This document shows positions 7,164 to 8,009 of a stretch of 8,009 nt of DNA, one piece after another (the first letter of the stretch is position 1; every line of letters begins with the position of its first letter). This stretch comes from Methanobacteriota archaeon. GTDB lineage: Archaea > Thermoplasmatota > Poseidoniia > Poseidoniales > Poseidoniaceae. Under the pieces are notes generated by a model. The model was not told the DNA's origin. It saw only the letters and a program-made list of their open reading frames with translations, and did not search any database. The stretch covers positions 1 to 8,009 of the forward strand of contig JAAZUV010000060.1 in the NCBI GenBank assembly GCA_018623995.1, in the 5' to 3' direction. A program made the translations under genes and the position numbers.

Positions 7164-7168
7164 TCACC
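7164..7168 (-). promoter_or_regulatory. Ribosome binding site deciding the METTL5-like start
   Basis: GGTGA on the minus strand, with a 4-nt spacer to the ATG at 7159. The last three bases are also the TGA stop of the zinc-ribbon gene, so termination and reinitiation are physically linked. The upstream zinc-ribbon gene has the longer AGGTGA at exactly the same spacing, which strengthens both start assignments. Confidence 0.6.
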
Positions 7169-7403
7169 AACGACGTTGCTGTCCAAATTGCTGGTTGAAT
7201 TGCTGTTGTTGTTGCATTTGCGCATTGAATTGGGCTTGTTGCATGGCCTGTTGGTTGCTCATCATGAGCGCAATTTGACGAATCTGCTCAGCCTCCATAC
7301 GAAGGCGTTGAATCAATTGTTCACCAGGTTGCTGATTGCCACAAAATCGGCAGAATCGCATTCCATCGTTCAAAGATTGTCCGCACGTCACGCAGAATGC
7401 CAT
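7164..7403 (-). CDS. Small zinc-ribbon protein with Gln-rich tail
   Basis: A 79-residue protein of unknown function. The N-terminus is a compact zinc ribbon: MAFCVTCGQ then MRFCRFCGN, with C4, C7, C18 and C21 as the likely zinc ligands, the pattern seen in many short archaeal zinc-ribbon proteins. Residues 25-50 are predicted helical with heptad-like spacing of hydrophobics (LIQRLRMEAEQIRQIALMM). The last 30 residues are rich in Gln, with Asn, Met and Phe and a QQQQQ run, and look disordered; they end in QQRRW. No membrane segment is seen. The ATG was chosen because the strong AGGTGA lies 4 nt upstream and because the zinc ribbon begins at once; a TTG at 7442 would add 13 residues. The gene ends 4 nt before the methylase ATG, so the two are almost certainly co-translated. 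A role as an RNA- or protein-binding adaptor is possible but unsupported. Confidence 0.78.
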   Translation of the reverse strand: MAFCVTCGQSLNDGMRFCRFCGNQQPGEQLIQRLRMEAEQIRQIALMMSNQQAMQQAQFNAQMQQQQQFNQQFGQQRRW

Positions 7404-7407
7404 GTTC

Positions 7408-7413
7408 TCACCT
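7408..7413 (-). promoter_or_regulatory. Ribosome binding site of the zinc-ribbon gene
   Basis: AGGTGA on the minus strand, complementary to the usual archaeal 16S rRNA tail, with a 4-nt spacer (GAAC) before the ATG at 7403. It is the best Shine-Dalgarno in the window and fixes the start of the zinc-ribbon gene. Confidence 0.65.
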
Positions 7414-7446
7414 GTTCTCGACTGGACACCGTGTGCTTTCAACCTT

Positions 7447-8009
7447 TCACTGGACCGATGTTAATTCCATGAAGACGGGCCAGGTTTCGAATCCAACAGC
7501 CGCTGCTCGTTCGTTGATCGGTTCCCAGCGCGGGTCATCGACCATGTCGCTGGGCTCAACGCCGTTTGCCATGAGTTCCGTGACTAGAGCTCGGAACTCA
7601 ATCTCAATCTCTGTTTGCGGCTCTTCGACAGGTGCTGGGGCCGCTTCTTCAACTTCGTCGGCGACGTCCGCCGTCGGCAAAGGAACGCTCACTTCTTCCA
7701 ATTCGTCACCCGCAGCCTGCATTTCTTCGAAGCCATCCGTTGTTGCTTTGGTGATCGCTTCAGTGACAGATTGTGGTCCATCGGGCGAATCCGTTTCGAT
7801 CACAGGAAGCGGTACGGATTCTTGCTCTGGAATGGTGACTTCTGCTGCTTCGACTGTCTTGGTTTCAGGAGATTGCGTCGGTACCGGAGCAGGTGCAGCC
7901 GGTTCTTCTACAAGCACGGGCTCTGGTGTCGCAGGTTCTGCTGCACGCCCAACTCCGAGAATTTCTGCCTGTTGTCGAGCCAATTCTGCCGCCTGCCGGC
8001 GAGGAAGAC
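7447..8009 (-). CDS. Acidic Pro/Ala/Glu-rich protein of unknown function, N-terminus cut by window edge
   Basis: The frame is open from the right edge to a TGA, showing the last 186 residues of a longer protein. The visible start (LPRRQAAELARQQAEILGVG) looks like an amphipathic, charged helix. About 110 residues follow that are dominated by Glu, Pro, Ala, Val and Thr, with repeated short blocks such as PVLVEEPAAPAP and EEAAPAPVEEP. This looks like a long, acidic, disordered linker. The last 50 residues or so change character (EIEFRALVTELMANGV, DDPRWEPINERAAA, WPVFMELTSVQ) and may form a small helical domain. No catalytic motif, zinc site or membrane segment is seen in the visible part. A membrane or enzymatic domain could lie upstream, outside the window. 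The zinc-ribbon gene begins 43 nt after its stop, on the same strand. I do not recognise the family. Confidence 0.7.
   Translation of the reverse strand, partial: LPRRQAAELARQQAEILGVGRAAEPATPEPVLVEEPAAPAPVPTQSPETKTVEAAEVTIPEQESVPLPVIETDSPDGPQSVTEAITKATTDGFEEMQAAGDELEEVSVPLPTADVADEVEEAAPAPVEEPQTEIEIEFRALVTELMANGVEPSDMVDDPRWEPINERAAAVGFETWPVFMELTSVQ

Noticed and set aside
7160..7225. N-terminal extension of the methylase (NNNSNSTSN)
   Set aside because: It overlaps the Gln-rich tail of the zinc-ribbon gene and is the shifted reading of CAA/CAG repeats; the Shine-Dalgarno supports the start at 7159.

Overview
The window reads as a stretch of archaeal chromosome, most likely euryarchaeal of the Thermoplasmatota / Marine Group II-III kind. 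That placement is inferred from gene content. It holds an archaeal exosome Csl4 cap protein beside a METTL5/COG2263-type rRNA methylase, a COG1031-type radical SAM/helix-hairpin-helix protein typical of archaea, and AGGTGA-type ribosome binding sites. Base composition looks close to half GC. No rRNA, tRNA, CRISPR array, insertion sequence or phage gene is visible.

Every gene lies on the minus strand, so transcription runs from right to left and the window is almost fully coding. In transcription order: (1) the C-terminal part of an acidic, Pro/Ala/Glu-rich protein of unknown function, cut by the right edge; (2) a 79-residue zinc-ribbon protein with a Gln-rich tail; (3) a METTL5-like N6-adenine methyltransferase; (4) a Csl4 exosome subunit fused to two RRM domains; (5) a COG1031-type radical SAM protein with a C-terminal helix-hairpin-helix; (6) a classical short-chain dehydrogenase; (7) a SMUG1-type uracil-DNA glycosylase; (8) a long-chain acyl-CoA synthetase whose C-terminus is cut by the left edge. 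Gaps are -7 to 96 nt and no stretch over 300 bases lacks a gene.

The right half (genes 2-5) looks like an RNA-metabolism block: a methylase acting on structured RNA, an exosome RNA-binding cap and a radical SAM protein that may modify RNA. Genes 6 and 7 overlap by 7 nt and are probably translationally coupled, although a dehydrogenase and a uracil repair enzyme have no obvious joint role. Gene 8 activates fatty acids. Between genes 7 and 8 lies an inverted repeat next to a TATA-like element, which may be a terminator or operator and suggests that the synthetase has its own promoter.

The observation most worth following is the Csl4-RRM-RRM fusion: an exosome cap subunit carrying two eukaryote-style RNA-recognition motifs, each with its canonical aromatic RNA-contact residues. 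Other notable points are a close SMUG1 homologue in an archaeal setting, an unusual CX6CX2C cluster motif in the radical SAM protein, and matching ribosome binding sites with identical 4-nt spacing that fix two start codons.
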